Source: Bernardetia sp. ABR2-2B (GTDB lineage: Bacteria; Bacteroidota; Bacteroidia; Cytophagales; Bernardetiaceae). From it: a stretch of 64,000 bases of DNA. The position numbers were made by a program, and so were the translations under genes. The stretch lies in assembly GCF_037126435.1 (NCBI RefSeq), contig NZ_CP147020.1, forward strand, positions 186,001 through 250,000. Direction: 5' to 3'. The notes beneath the pieces were generated by a model. The model saw nothing but the letters and a program-made list of their open reading frames with translations. It made no database searches and was not told the DNA's origin. This document shows positions 1 to 8,741 of this stretch, one piece after another (within the stretch, counting starts at the first letter, position 1; every line of letters starts with the position of its first letter).

Positions 1-1012
1 GTGACCAAGTCAGGCGAAAGTCATTATTACTACTCTCATCAATTCCTCTTTCTTGCGCCCTAACGGTGTTCATTCTGAAATCAAAATTTCCTGTATAATA
101 ATATCGTTTGGAATAACGACTACGAACAGAAGCACCATAAACACCTTTTGAGTAGGCTTCTCCTAAAAAGGTAAGGTCAATATGGTCGCTGATAGCCCAA
201 TAATAACCTCCATCTCGTAAGAAAAACCCACGTTCTTGTGTTTCTCCATAGCTAGGAATAATAATTCCTGAACTCCGAGTTTTTGGAATGGGTAAAAGAC
301 CAAAGGGAAAACCAACAGGAGTTGGAATGTCCATTAGTTCTAACTGGAAAGGACCTGTAATAATTTGTTTGTTTTCTATTACTTTTAATTTCTTTGAGCG
401 AATACGAAAGTGAGGGTGTGCAGTATTTGTACAGGTAGTATAAGAACCTTCAATTCCATTAAAGTTTCCTTCTGCATCACGTTTTCCTTTTTCTAAAAGC
501 AAAAAACCTTCTCCTTCTTTTTTTACAATATCAGTTACAATAGCTTTTTCACTTACAAAATTATATCTTATTTTTTTTGCTTTATATTCATCATCTCCTT
601 GTTTGAAAATAGGAGTTTCGGTTAGTCCTCCCAAAGAATCTTTTAATCCGATAGCTGTAAGTTCGTTTGTGTTCCAATCCAGAGTAATATTATCAGATTT
701 TAGATTGATGTTGGTATAGTCAATTTCAGATTTTGTATAAAGAATAATTTTTTGAGTTTTGAAATCGTATTTTATCGAATCAGTTGCTGAATAAGTTACA
801 ATATCAGTAAAATCTCCACTTGCAACAGGACGGTTTACTGTATCACTTTCTTCTAAATCAACAGAATCAAGAGCAGCTTGTTGTTTCAATTCATTGAGTT
901 TATTCAAGCTATCTAATGAAATAGTAAGAGGTTTTATATCCTGACCATAAGCCGTTACGCTTGAAAATAAGACAAGAAAACAAGAAAAAATAAATAAAAT
1001 TATAAAACGCAT
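1..1012 (-). CDS. lptD: LPS-assembly protein LptD (partial, N-terminal part)
   Basis: The ATG is at 1010-1012 on the minus strand and the frame stays open to the window edge, so about 337 N-terminal residues are present and the C-terminus is missing. A signal peptide with a hydrophobic core and an AYGQD cleavage region is followed by an OstA/LptA-like beta-jellyroll stretch and the start of a beta-barrel; the segment GPFQLELMDIPTPVGFPFG is typical of Bacteroidota LptD. Family knowledge: LptD inserts lipopolysaccharide into the outer leaflet of the outer membrane. It lies downstream of TamL on the same strand, 277 bp away, which fits an envelope-biogenesis neighbourhood. The family call is confident; completeness cannot be judged. 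Confidence 0.85.
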   Translation of the reverse strand, partial: MRFIILFIFSCFLVLFSSVTAYGQDIKPLTISLDSLNKLNELKQQAALDSVDLEESDTVNRPVASGDFTDIVTYSATDSIKYDFKTQKIILYTKSEIDYTNINLKSDNITLDWNTNELTAIGLKDSLGGLTETPIFKQGDDEYKAKKIRYNFVSEKAIVTDIVKKEGEGFLLLEKGKRDAEGNFNGIEGSYTTCTNTAHPHFRIRSKKLKVIENKQIITGPFQLELMDIPTPVGFPFGLLPIPKTRSSGIIIPSYGETQERGFFLRDGGYYWAISDHIDLTFLGEAYSKGVYGASVRSRYSKRYYYTGNFDFRMNTVRAQERGIDESSNNDFRLTWS

Positions 1013-1289
1013 AAAACTATAAATAAGATAATTATGAATTAAAAGTTAAAAATGTAATTTATTTATAATAAGAAGATTATATTTTGAAATCTTTTCATTT
1101 AATTTTTAATTCTAATTCAGAAAGATAATAGAGTATTTTTTTGTAACTATAAGCTTTTTTACTTTTTAGCTCATGTAAAAATACATCAAAAAGACGGTGC
1201 AAAGGTAGCAAATGCAACGCTTTTACTCTATTTTAACGGCAATTTAATAGTATTTAATTCTTTAAGGTTTCTTCTTTTTGTTTTTTTAT

Positions 1290-3770
1290 CTAAAAAGGAT
1301 AGCCAATAGCAATATTAACAGCAGAATTTTGAAATGGACTTCGAAAGAGTTTATTACCAACCCAACGCTCAGAAAGCGATAAAGTAGGGTCATATAATCG
1401 AATGCCGACATCAGCACGAATAATCAAGAAAGAAAAATCTAATCGTAAGCCTAAACCTGTATTGAGAGCGATTTCTTTCCAAAAACGATTAAATTCAAAT
1501 TCTGAATTAGGTCTTGCTTCGTCATTCGAAATCATCCAAATATTTCCTGCATCAAAGAAAACAGCCGTTTCGACATATTTCATCAAATCCCTTCGCCATT
1601 CAAAAGAAAGCTCTAATAATAGTTCTCCAGGTTGTTCGAAGCGAGTGTCATAATCTCCATTTGCAAGGCGTGGAGAGTACGAACCAGGCCCTAATCTTCG
1701 TGGTCGCCACGCTCTAAGGCTATTTCCTCCTCCTACGAAAAAGTAACGTTCATAAGGTAGTATGCTTTCTCTACCAAATGGTTTTGCTATTCCTAACCTA
1801 GCACGATATGCTAAGATACTTTTTTTTCCAACAGGTTTGTAATATCTGAAATCTGTATCTGTTCTAAAAAAACGATAAAAAGTAAGTGTATCACTTAATA
1901 TTTGTACAGAATCTACAATATTTCTATTATTCAAACTCAAAAAAGTTCCTCCATATTCGGCAAACTGCCTAAAATAATGAGCTTTTTTTCTCTCAAACAA
2001 ATTATTGTTGTAGATATAACTTCCACCAATAGTAGTAGTAAGAGAACGGCTAAAATTGAATATTAAATTATTACCATTAGCAGCCAAGTCTTCTAAATTT
2101 TCTAAAAACACATCATTTATTCGTGTTGTATTGGTAAGCAAAACATCAATTGCATCAATCTGATAGGTTTTGTAAGGGACTTTATTCCAATTATAGCGCA
2201 TCGCAAATTCAGCGTTCGTACGTGTGTATTCAGGTCTATCTGTGTTTGCAAAACCTATTTGAAACTGCGTTCTAGCATTGTATTTTCCAAAACGCTGTTG
2301 TATTCTCTTAGAAAAAGGAAAGACAAATTGAGGAAGTGTAAGATTTGTACTAAAGTTAAATTGTTGTGTCCTGAGTGTTTGATTTACATTTACATCTAAT
2401 CCTTGAATGGCAGCTTGATATTCGATGGCTCCTCTTCCATTAAACTCTAAGAGTTCGCCTCCTCCAAATGTATTTCTATTTAATAAGGAAACACTAAAAA
2501 ACGGTCCAGGGATAATCTGACTCACATTTATTCCTACTCCTCCCTCTAAAGAAAGGTTATATTTTGTATGAGAATTAGCAAAAATGGTAGTGATGAATTT
2601 ACCTCCTGTCGTATCATGTCTCATATTGACAAAACGAAACATATTTAATTGGGTAAGTGAACGTTGAGTTTGAGCTTCGTGTTTTTGGTTATAATATTCA
2701 TTCGGACGAAGCTGTATTTTATTATTTAATACTCTCTTTGAGTAGTTTTGCTTGTACTCTACATACTTTATGCTATCATATTCCGAACGCTGTGGTGTAC
2801 TCTGAACTTTGCCAAAAACATTTCCATCAATAATCATTTTTACAGAATCGACTACAAAACGCTTGTGTTTTCTGTTTTTTTCTTTGAGAGTAGCTAATGG
2901 ATTTTCGATAGCAATCGTAATATCAGACTGAAAAGGAGCATTATTGATGAGTGAATCAACATCAAAAAATATGAACTGTTTTGTAAAGTCAAAGTAACCG
3001 TTGTTCCTCAAATGTGTGGTAATTCGTTCCCGTTCTGCTGCGAGTTTAGATTCATTATATTTATCTTTTTGATTGAAAAGGCGATTACTACTATCTGAAA
3101 AAATAAGTTCTTGAATGGTAGAATCTTGAATTTGATAGTTTATATCTCGGATTTTTTGTACTCTTCCTTCATGTATTTGATAGGTAACGACTACTTTTTG
3201 AGAATCATTTCTATGATAAGAAAGTTTTGGCGTTACAGTATTTTCAAAATATCCCTTCTGACGCAATGCCAATTTCATTTGGTCGGCTGTTTGTTGCATT
3301 AAGGTTGTGTCAAAAATAGCAGGTTCTTCTCCTAACGAACGCATAAACCAGTTTCCATTTTCTATTTTATCATTTGCTTTTAGGAGTTTTTTTTCATATT
3401 TATTTCTAATTCTATTTCTTTTATTGATTTCCTTTTGGGTAGATACATTCTCATATTCAGCTAATTTCTTATCATACTTTGATTCTAATTCTATTTTATC
3501 TCTAATGAAATCTAATGAATCTTGAGTTGTATAATTACTTTTACCTAAATAATAAAAATATAAATAAGGAGTAATTGGTAGATATAGAATGCGTCTATTG
3601 GGTTGCTGACGATAATAAACAGCTAATTCATCTGAATCTATTTTTTCTGTTCCTTCTATTTTCTGATTGTATAATAGTTTTTCATTAGGCGCAAGGTTTT
3701 TGGTGGGGACACAAGAAAATAAACCTATAAAAAATAAGAAAGCAAAGAAAAGGAATAAATAATTTTTCAC
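1290..3770 (-). CDS. tamL: TamL-type BamA/TamA family outer-membrane lipoprotein
   Basis: This 826-residue protein has a lipoprotein signal peptide with lipobox LFSC near residue 20. POTRA-like repeats occupy roughly residues 25-400, and a C-terminal Omp85 surface-antigen barrel fills about 400-826, including the GGGNSLRAWRPRRLGPG signature of Omp85 barrels and an aromatic C-terminus. A lipidated Omp85 is characteristic of the Bacteroidota TamL lineage, the outer-membrane half of the translocation and assembly module. The tsaB stop lies 23 bp upstream of the start, so the two are probably co-transcribed. A charged coiled stretch at about residues 90-140 is visible. Plain BamA is less likely because of the lipobox and the length. 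Confidence 0.85.
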   Translation of the reverse strand: MKNYLFLFFAFLFFIGLFSCVPTKNLAPNEKLLYNQKIEGTEKIDSDELAVYYRQQPNRRILYLPITPYLYFYYLGKSNYTTQDSLDFIRDKIELESKYDKKLAEYENVSTQKEINKRNRIRNKYEKKLLKANDKIENGNWFMRSLGEEPAIFDTTLMQQTADQMKLALRQKGYFENTVTPKLSYHRNDSQKVVVTYQIHEGRVQKIRDINYQIQDSTIQELIFSDSSNRLFNQKDKYNESKLAAERERITTHLRNNGYFDFTKQFIFFDVDSLINNAPFQSDITIAIENPLATLKEKNRKHKRFVVDSVKMIIDGNVFGKVQSTPQRSEYDSIKYVEYKQNYSKRVLNNKIQLRPNEYYNQKHEAQTQRSLTQLNMFRFVNMRHDTTGGKFITTIFANSHTKYNLSLEGGVGINVSQIIPGPFFSVSLLNRNTFGGGELLEFNGRGAIEYQAAIQGLDVNVNQTLRTQQFNFSTNLTLPQFVFPFSKRIQQRFGKYNARTQFQIGFANTDRPEYTRTNAEFAMRYNWNKVPYKTYQIDAIDVLLTNTTRINDVFLENLEDLAANGNNLIFNFSRSLTTTIGGSYIYNNNLFERKKAHYFRQFAEYGGTFLSLNNRNIVDSVQILSDTLTFYRFFRTDTDFRYYKPVGKKSILAYRARLGIAKPFGRESILPYERYFFVGGGNSLRAWRPRRLGPGSYSPRLANGDYDTRFEQPGELLLELSFEWRRDLMKYVETAVFFDAGNIWMISNDEARPNSEFEFNRFWKEIALNTGLGLRLDFSFLIIRADVGIRLYDPTLSLSERWVGNKLFRSPFQNSAVNIAIGYPF

Positions 3771-3793
3771 TTTTAATAAATATAATAAACTGA

Positions 3794-4537
3794 TTACTGA
3801 TAATTGGTAACGGGTAATTTTTTTGCTGTTGTATAAAACTCTTTACCATAATTAGGTTCAAAATAAGCTAAGTCTTCAAAATCTTGATTATTAAATTTGT
3901 CAATAGCTAGTTTTCCTATTTCGGCAGCAGAAGGCAATTTGTTTGAAATAAAAATAGCATTTGGGTTTTTTATAACAGTCTTACATTTCTGTAATTTCTC
4001 TTCATTATCTCCAAAAAATAATATTTTGTTTTTAGAAAGTTCTTTTTCAAAACTATTCTCATCAATTATTAAAGCTGTATCATTTAAGATATAATTCATC
4101 TCAACATCAAAAATAGCCGTAAAAACTTCCATACGACGAGCATCCATTAAAGGACAAAGTAGATAATTTGTTTTATTTTTTCCTTTTTCTTTATGAGTTT
4201 GATTGCTCAAACCTTTTGCCAAATCAACCATAGAAAGAGACCAAGCTTGTAAGGAAGGGATTCCGATAAGTGGAATATTCAAGCCAGTACAGAGCCCTTT
4301 TGCCGTCGAAACGCCAATTCTCAGACCTGTATAAGAACCTGCTCCCGAGCCTACTGCAATTGCTTTCAAGTCGGAAAACTTAGTTTGGGTAGTATTTAGA
4401 ACAGCTTCTACTAAAAGAGTGAGACGTTCGGCATGTTTTCTTTGTTCATTTAATTGGTGCAAAGCGAGTAAGTTTCCTTCTAAGTCGTGCAGAGCAACTG
4501 AACAAATATGAATAGAAGTTTCGATGCTTAAAATCAT
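3794..4537 (-). CDS. tsaB: tRNA threonylcarbamoyladenosine biosynthesis protein TsaB
   Basis: The product begins MILSIETS, the usual N-terminus of TsaB (YeaZ), and carries the ASKHA-fold signature VGSGAGSYTGLRIG. Family knowledge: TsaB partners TsaD and TsaE to make t6A37 on ANN-decoding tRNAs. The frame is open for 14 more codons upstream (to 4579), but that extension reads MFINFLLQKLFFES and has no family counterpart, so I start at the ATG at 4535-4537. At about 247 residues it has the normal family length. It precedes tamL by 23 bp on the same strand. Another insert-bearing ASKHA paralogue is unlikely given the N-terminus. Confidence 0.92.
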   Translation of the reverse strand: MILSIETSIHICSVALHDLEGNLLALHQLNEQRKHAERLTLLVEAVLNTTQTKFSDLKAIAVGSGAGSYTGLRIGVSTAKGLCTGLNIPLIGIPSLQAWSLSMVDLAKGLSNQTHKEKGKNKTNYLLCPLMDARRMEVFTAIFDVEMNYILNDTALIIDENSFEKELSKNKILFFGDNEEKLQKCKTVIKNPNAIFISNKLPSAAEIGKLAIDKFNNQDFEDLAYFEPNYGKEFYTTAKKLPVTNYQ

Positions 4538-4823
4538 AGATTCAAAAAATAGTTTTTGTAATAAAAAATTAATAAACAAAGGTATAAAAAAGAGCTAAGA
4601 AAACGTATTGATAAAATAGATGTCTAAGGTTACTCAAAATAATTTTCATTATAATTTTCATTCTGTTATATAACTTCTAAATTTGTAGTCAGAATTAGGC
4701 TACTTTTTATCTCTATAAAACAAAATTAGGAAAGAAACGTTTTGTAGAAAGATTTGAAACAAGGATTAAAAATCTGTTAGAATCTATTTTTTTAATTATA
4801 TCATAAAATTTTTATTTTTTTTT

Positions 4824-5786
4824 GTGAAAAATATATCCAAAGAATTTAAAGTTGGTTTGCTCGTAGTAGTGGCTGGCGCATTGTTGTATTTAGGTTTTAA
4901 TTTTTTAAAAGGGCGTGATTTTTTTAGTAGCGACAATACTTTCTATACTTTTTATGAGGATATAGACGGTCTGACGATTTCTAATCAAGTCATTATCAAT
5001 GGTTATGCTGTTGGGCGTGTAGATAAAATAGAATTATTGCCTGAAGAGGGAAATAAGCTCATGGTTACTCTGAAAGTCAAAAAAGATATTGGAGTTACAG
5101 AAGGTTCTACACCTATGCTTGCTGACGGTGGGCTTTTAGGAGGAAAACAAATTAATCTTATTTTGGGAAAAGGAAAGTTGCTTGAATCAGGAGATACTTT
5201 AGTGAGTGGTTTAGAGTTAGGTCTAACAGACATGATAGCTGAAAAAGCAGCTCCTTTAGCTAAAAATATAGATTCAACAGCTTTGGTACTCAAAAATATG
5301 CTTGTTCAGTATGAGGCAATGAGTGGAAGTATTGGGGAGATATTAGAAAATACCAAAATGACGACGGCTAGTATTAATGGAATTTTGTCTGATAACCGTG
5401 AGCAACTCAAAAATATTACAGCAAATTTGGCTGCTCTTACTTCTTCTTTAAAAGACACAGAAGCACAATTCAAACCTATTATTGCAAAACTCAATACGTT
5501 TGCAGAATCTCTCAATGAGCTAGAAATTGGAGAAATCAGTAAGAAAAGTAATGAGCTTTTAGCAGAATTGAACAAAACGACACAAGCTATAAATAATGCT
5601 GATGGTTCTTTAGGAAAATTAATTCATAGCGATTCGCTTTATCAACAACTTAACTATACCGTTTCAGATTTGGATAGGTTACTGATTGACTTGAGGGAAC
5701 ATCCACAGCGTTATGTTCACTTGTCTGTTTTTGGAAGAAAACAAAATAAAGATGACAAAAAAGACGAAGACAAAAAAGGTAAATAA
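4824..5786 (+). CDS. MCE/MlaD family lipid-transport protein
   Basis: This 320-residue protein has one N-terminal membrane segment (about residues 9-26), then an MCE domain (about 38-118, with the typical DIDGLTISNQVIINGYAVGRV and LADGGLLGGKQINL strands), then a long helical tail rich in K, E and N that probably forms a periplasmic coiled coil. Family knowledge: MCE proteins form hexameric rings or tubes that shuttle phospholipids between the membranes. The start is GTG at 4824, preceded by a T-rich stretch. No mlaE/mlaF partner is visible nearby, so any ABC components are encoded elsewhere. The end is rich in D and K (DDKKDEDKKGK). Confidence 0.85.
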   Translation: MKNISKEFKVGLLVVVAGALLYLGFNFLKGRDFFSSDNTFYTFYEDIDGLTISNQVIINGYAVGRVDKIELLPEEGNKLMVTLKVKKDIGVTEGSTPMLADGGLLGGKQINLILGKGKLLESGDTLVSGLELGLTDMIAEKAAPLAKNIDSTALVLKNMLVQYEAMSGSIGEILENTKMTTASINGILSDNREQLKNITANLAALTSSLKDTEAQFKPIIAKLNTFAESLNELEIGEISKKSNELLAELNKTTQAINNADGSLGKLIHSDSLYQQLNYTVSDLDRLLIDLREHPQRYVHLSVFGRKQNKDDKKDEDKKGK

Positions 5787-5807
5787 AATATCTATAACAT
5801 TAAATTA

Positions 5808-5840
5808 AAACTCTAAGCATCTTGAAGGTACTTAGAGTTT
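5808..5840 (+). terminator. Hairpin after the MCE gene
   Basis: The arms AAACTCTAAG and CTTAGAGTTT form a clear stem separated by a short loop in the 64 bp between the MCE gene and the next gene. There is no T-tract after it, so it may be an attenuating or RNA-stabilising hairpin rather than a true intrinsic terminator. Confidence 0.4.
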
Positions 5841-5850
5841 AGAAATATAC

Positions 5851-6462
5851 ATGCTAAACGAAAGTGAACTTTCCATTTTACTACAAAATCAATCTGTTAG
5901 AGAACCTTTGGATTCTCTGCGTAGTAATTTTTTTTCTGTTTATACAGAAATTCGTCCTTTAGATGAAAAAGATTTTTTTGCACTCACTCTTTTAGCCCCC
6001 TCAATTGCTATTGCCCTTGCAAACGGCAGTATTAGTCTTTTTGAAGAACTTAGTCTTACCAAAAAAGCTCGTATGCTTTCTCGTCAAGAAGATGCTTTTC
6101 GCACTAACGACCCACTTTTAGCAGCTTTAAAGCAACTTACAAAAGATTTTGAGAGATGGGAAAATGGTTTTTATGATGCTATCAAAACAGCCATGTATTC
6201 TTCTCTACGAAAAAATGAACTGCTTTGGCTGCATTTACATGAAGAAAAATCAGTAAGTCAGAATTGGAAAAATGATGCCCTTAATGCACCTTATGTATTA
6301 GTGAAATTTTTAGTTTTACTTTTTTTGGAGGAAGAAAAAATTACGACAACACCTCTACTTTCCCAAGTTGAATATAAGAAACTACTAGAAATTGGAGGAA
6401 AGTTAGAACTAACTAAGTTTCCCATATTCAAAAGTTTTTGTGGTGTCTTTGATGTGAGATAG
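5851..6462 (+). CDS. Protein of unknown function (203 aa)
   Basis: I do not recognise a family. The 203-residue product is predominantly helical, with acidic and basic residues mixed, and has no signal peptide and no clear membrane helix, although residues 150-162 (VLVKFLVLLFLEE) are hydrophobic. It follows the MCE gene on the same strand after 64 bp that contain a hairpin, so co-transcription is possible but not assured. A strong T-tailed hairpin about 75 bp after its stop fits an end-of-transcript position. Codon use looks like that of its neighbours and the frame is long and uninterrupted, so I regard it as a real gene. Confidence 0.6.
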   Translation: MLNESELSILLQNQSVREPLDSLRSNFFSVYTEIRPLDEKDFFALTLLAPSIAIALANGSISLFEELSLTKKARMLSRQEDAFRTNDPLLAALKQLTKDFERWENGFYDAIKTAMYSSLRKNELLWLHLHEEKSVSQNWKNDALNAPYVLVKFLVLLFLEEEKITTTPLLSQVEYKKLLEIGGKLELTKFPIFKSFCGVFDVR

Positions 6463-6536
6463 ATTATAGACATATCTAATTCAAAATGTCTCGTCCTGAA
6501 ATAGCGTTACAGGTTTTTAGATAAATTTTATATGAA

Positions 6537-6565
6537 TCAGACGGTTTCTAAACTGTCTGATTTTT
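6537..6565 (+). terminator. Intrinsic terminator-like hairpin
   Basis: TCAGACGGTT at 6537-6546 pairs with AACTGTCTGA at 6551-6560 (one G-T pair), and a T-run follows. It could end the transcript of the unknown gene that stops at 6462. It overlaps the last codons of the transposase remnant, and a very similar hairpin with a similar left flank occurs near 38959-39013. Confidence 0.65.
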
Positions 6566-6770
6566 CTTTTTTATAGCTTCTTATTTGAATGTTTTCTTCT
6601 TGATGAGTTTGTTCTGGTGTCTGCAAATGTAAAGAAAAATATGGTCTTTCTTGATTATATATTTGGACACTTTGTTTTACCATCTTTTTCATCCATTCTA
6701 AATAAGAGTGTTGAGATTCTAATAAAAAATCTTGTTTTAAAATACCATTTATACGTTTTGTAATAGCTAT
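6537..6770 (-). pseudogene. IS3-family transposase, C-terminal remnant
   Basis: Read on the minus strand, about 77 codons are open up to a TGA at 6537-6539 and give ITKRINGILKQDFLL, then KKMVKQSVQIYNQERPYFSL, then TPEQTHQ. This is the C-terminal end of the rve integrase domain of IS3-family OrfB proteins, where the YNxxRPHxSL and TP..H signatures recur and the KQ-type segment around the catalytic glutamate region is seen. An in-frame TAA at 6771-6773 cuts it off and no start codon or DDE core remains, so it is a dead fragment. It shows that a mobile element once sat beside the ubiquitin-like operon. Confidence 0.8.
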
Positions 6771-7294
6771 TTACTTACATTTCTTTACTATTCATTTTTT
6801 TAGAAAACCTTACTTCAAAATATAACTATTTGTATTTCAATAGAATACTTTTTTAACACTTAAAAAAAATGCTATACAGGAAAAAATAAGGTTTTTGATG
6901 AATGATAAGTAGATAAATTGAGGTTTTCGATAAAAAAAGTAATACTTATATCAAAATAGACGATAAAGACACGAAAAAGCACAAACTAATGTGTTTTTTT
7001 TGCTTAAAGAAACATCTTTTGTTACCTTATAAACGAAGAGTGTTCTATTATTGGACTTTTTTAGGTTTGTAAACTCTTAGTTTCTCCAAGACACTAAGGG
7101 TTTGAATGAAGAATGTTTTTTCAAAAACTATTTTCCAAAACTCATACATCTTGAGTGTATTACTTCTTATCCTTATTTTTTACTCCTTGAAAGTGAAAAT
7201 AAGGATTTTTTATGCTCTTAATTTTCTATAAAACTTCTCGCTGTTAGACTTATCTATTTAACGTAATTGGTATTATATTTCTGCTTTTATGTCC

Positions 7295-7366
7295 CTGTCA
7301 GACACTTCAGAGTGTCAGACAGCTATGTTGGACTAAATTGTCTGACACCTTGAAGGTGTACTGACA
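7295..7366. repeat. Two adjacent TGTCTGACAC-type palindromes
   Basis: The first stem pairs CTGTCAGACACT (7295-7306) with AGTGTCAGACAG (7311-7322) around a 4-base loop, 11 of 12 positions. The second pairs TGTCTGACACCT (7339-7350) with AGGTGTACTGACA (7354-7366). Related words occur at about 28320 and 33448, so this is probably a dispersed palindromic repeat rather than a gene-specific site. Confidence 0.6.
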
Positions 7367-7480
7367 AGATAGTTCGCAAATCAGCAAATAAAGAAGTATA
7401 GACTGGTATTTACATAAATTCTAATACCGAGTTCACGTTATTTATCTAATTTCATAGTTAATTCTAAAGTTCGTATTTGA

Positions 7481-8086
7481 CTATATATCTTCAAGAATAC
7501 AAATCACTTCTTCAAAATCGTTTCCCAAAAAGCATTTTATTTCTTTTCGTTGAGGATTAAGAACCAAGCCAAAATGCCACTCCTTATCAAAAAAAGTAAG
7601 GTGATTTTCTTTGTCAATGTGAGAAAAATAAACTTCTAAATGTTTTGGGTGGGTGTGATACCAACCGATAAGTTGTTTTTTAGATTCTGCTTCTTCTATT
7701 TTTTCTTGTTCCTCTAAAAGAGAATGCCAAGTAGTGTGATTAAAATGAAGGTGTCTCATCGAACCTTCAGCTGTTTTGGCAGCAAGGGCATAATTAACAA
7801 TTCCTATAAACTTAGGTTTTGTGCTTTCATCTTCATTATTTTTATATTCTATTACTTCTCCAAACAGTAATCCTCCTTGTTCTACTTGATTATCTTGAGT
7901 GTCTTTTCCAAATCCAATATGGCTTTTTATAACATTAAAGGCTTCTTTATGGATAAAAATAGAATCTAAAATAGGTTTTTCTTTAAAAAATTTTTTTAAA
8001 TTCTCTTCAAAAAAAGATTCCCAAAAAGGCGTAGTTTTAGCTTTTTTGGGAAAATAAGGAGGCGTTTTTTTTATGATTTTGAACAT
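7481..8086 (-). CDS. JAMM (JAB1/MPN) metallopeptidase, predicted Ubl-processing or deconjugating enzyme
   Basis: This 201-residue protein carries the full JAMM zinc motif: a catalytic-type Glu69 in VEQGGLLFGE, then H144-T-H146-P, exactly seven residues, S155 and D158 (HTHPKHLEVYFSHID). Family knowledge: JAMM enzymes cleave isopeptide or peptide bonds after ubiquitin-like proteins, and bacterial members often sit beside Ubl, E1 and E2 genes. It is the last gene of the minus-strand operon, 27 bp after the DinB-like gene and downstream of the E2 and Ubl genes. The first 60 residues are basic and aromatic and lie outside the domain. A RadC-like or cysteine-metabolism (Mec+) role is less likely because of the E2 neighbour. 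Confidence 0.85.
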   Translation of the reverse strand: MFKIIKKTPPYFPKKAKTTPFWESFFEENLKKFFKEKPILDSIFIHKEAFNVIKSHIGFGKDTQDNQVEQGGLLFGEVIEYKNNEDESTKPKFIGIVNYALAAKTAEGSMRHLHFNHTTWHSLLEEQEKIEEAESKKQLIGWYHTHPKHLEVYFSHIDKENHLTFFDKEWHFGLVLNPQRKEIKCFLGNDFEEVICILEDI

Positions 8087-8113
8087 TTAAATGTAGTATT
8101 TTCTAATTTTAAA

Positions 8114-8680
8114 TCAATACTTTCCTTTTGCTTCAATGGCTTGTTTGACATGTGCCAAATGATGATTTGAATGCCAAGCATAATTTGCTATAAGGTCAAA
8201 AAGAGTAAAATAAACTTGATGTTCTGGATGGAAAAATTGCCTTTCCAAATCTGATTCAGATAAAGATTCAATGATTATATGTAGCTTTTTATGAATCCCT
8301 TCCAAAATAGAAATAGAAACCTCAATAGGCAAAGTCATGTCTTGTAGTTCTGCCCATTTATTTTCTACATACGGTTTTATAGTTGGTTCTTCTTCTGTAA
8401 GAGTAAGTTTGAAACGGATAAGTGCATTGATATGACTATCCGAACAATGATGAATAACTTGCTTTATTGTCCAACCTTGAGGGCGATATTTCCAGTCTAA
8501 CTCTTCCTGTGTTAAGTTTAGAAGTACAGCTTTTAGGCGCATAGGAAAATAAGAAATATCGTTTTTCCACTCCAAAACCAAATCTTTAGCTTCTGGAAAC
8601 TCAAATACTGGCTTTTCAAACTTTCCAATTGGATATTTAAATTTGTCTAGTTCTATTTTATTAAGCTGATTTGTTTCCAT
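8114..8680 (-). CDS. DinB/YfiT (BstA-like) superfamily protein
   Basis: This 188-residue four-helix-bundle protein has the two signatures of the YfiT/BstA branch of DinB: QGWTIKQVIHHCSDSH around residues 68-83, and YAWHSNHHLAHV around 167-178, which together supply the three metal-binding histidines (His77 or His78, then His170 and His174). Family knowledge: members are metal-dependent thiol-S-transferases, including bacillithiol transferases, or putative hydrolases. The gene lies between the E2-like gene (61 bp) and the JAMM gene (27 bp) on the same strand. Whether it takes part in Ubl chemistry or is a passenger cannot be read from the sequence. Confidence 0.85.
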   Translation of the reverse strand: METNQLNKIELDKFKYPIGKFEKPVFEFPEAKDLVLEWKNDISYFPMRLKAVLLNLTQEELDWKYRPQGWTIKQVIHHCSDSHINALIRFKLTLTEEEPTIKPYVENKWAELQDMTLPIEVSISILEGIHKKLHIIIESLSESDLERQFFHPEHQVYFTLFDLIANYAWHSNHHLAHVKQAIEAKGKY

Positions 8681-8741
8681 TTTTCAAGCTAGGATAATAT
8701 ATAAAAACAAAACGCAGACTAAGGTCTGCGCTAGATATGAT

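Larger units (their letters stand above)
6463..7480. other. Kilobase gap with IS remnant and palindromes
   Basis: No intact gene is visible in this gap. It contains an IS3-type transposase tail (about 6537-6770, minus strand), a T-tailed hairpin at 6537-6565 and two adjacent palindromes at 7295-7366. TGTCTCGTCCTGAAATAGCG at 6487-6506 resembles an IS terminal inverted repeat, but I found no matching partner at the other end. The remaining DNA is very AT-rich and I recognise nothing in it. Confidence 0.6.

Noticed and set aside
7295-7366. CRISPR-like spaced repeats
   Set aside because: The repeats are palindromes of different spacing and number two, without regular spacers or cas genes.
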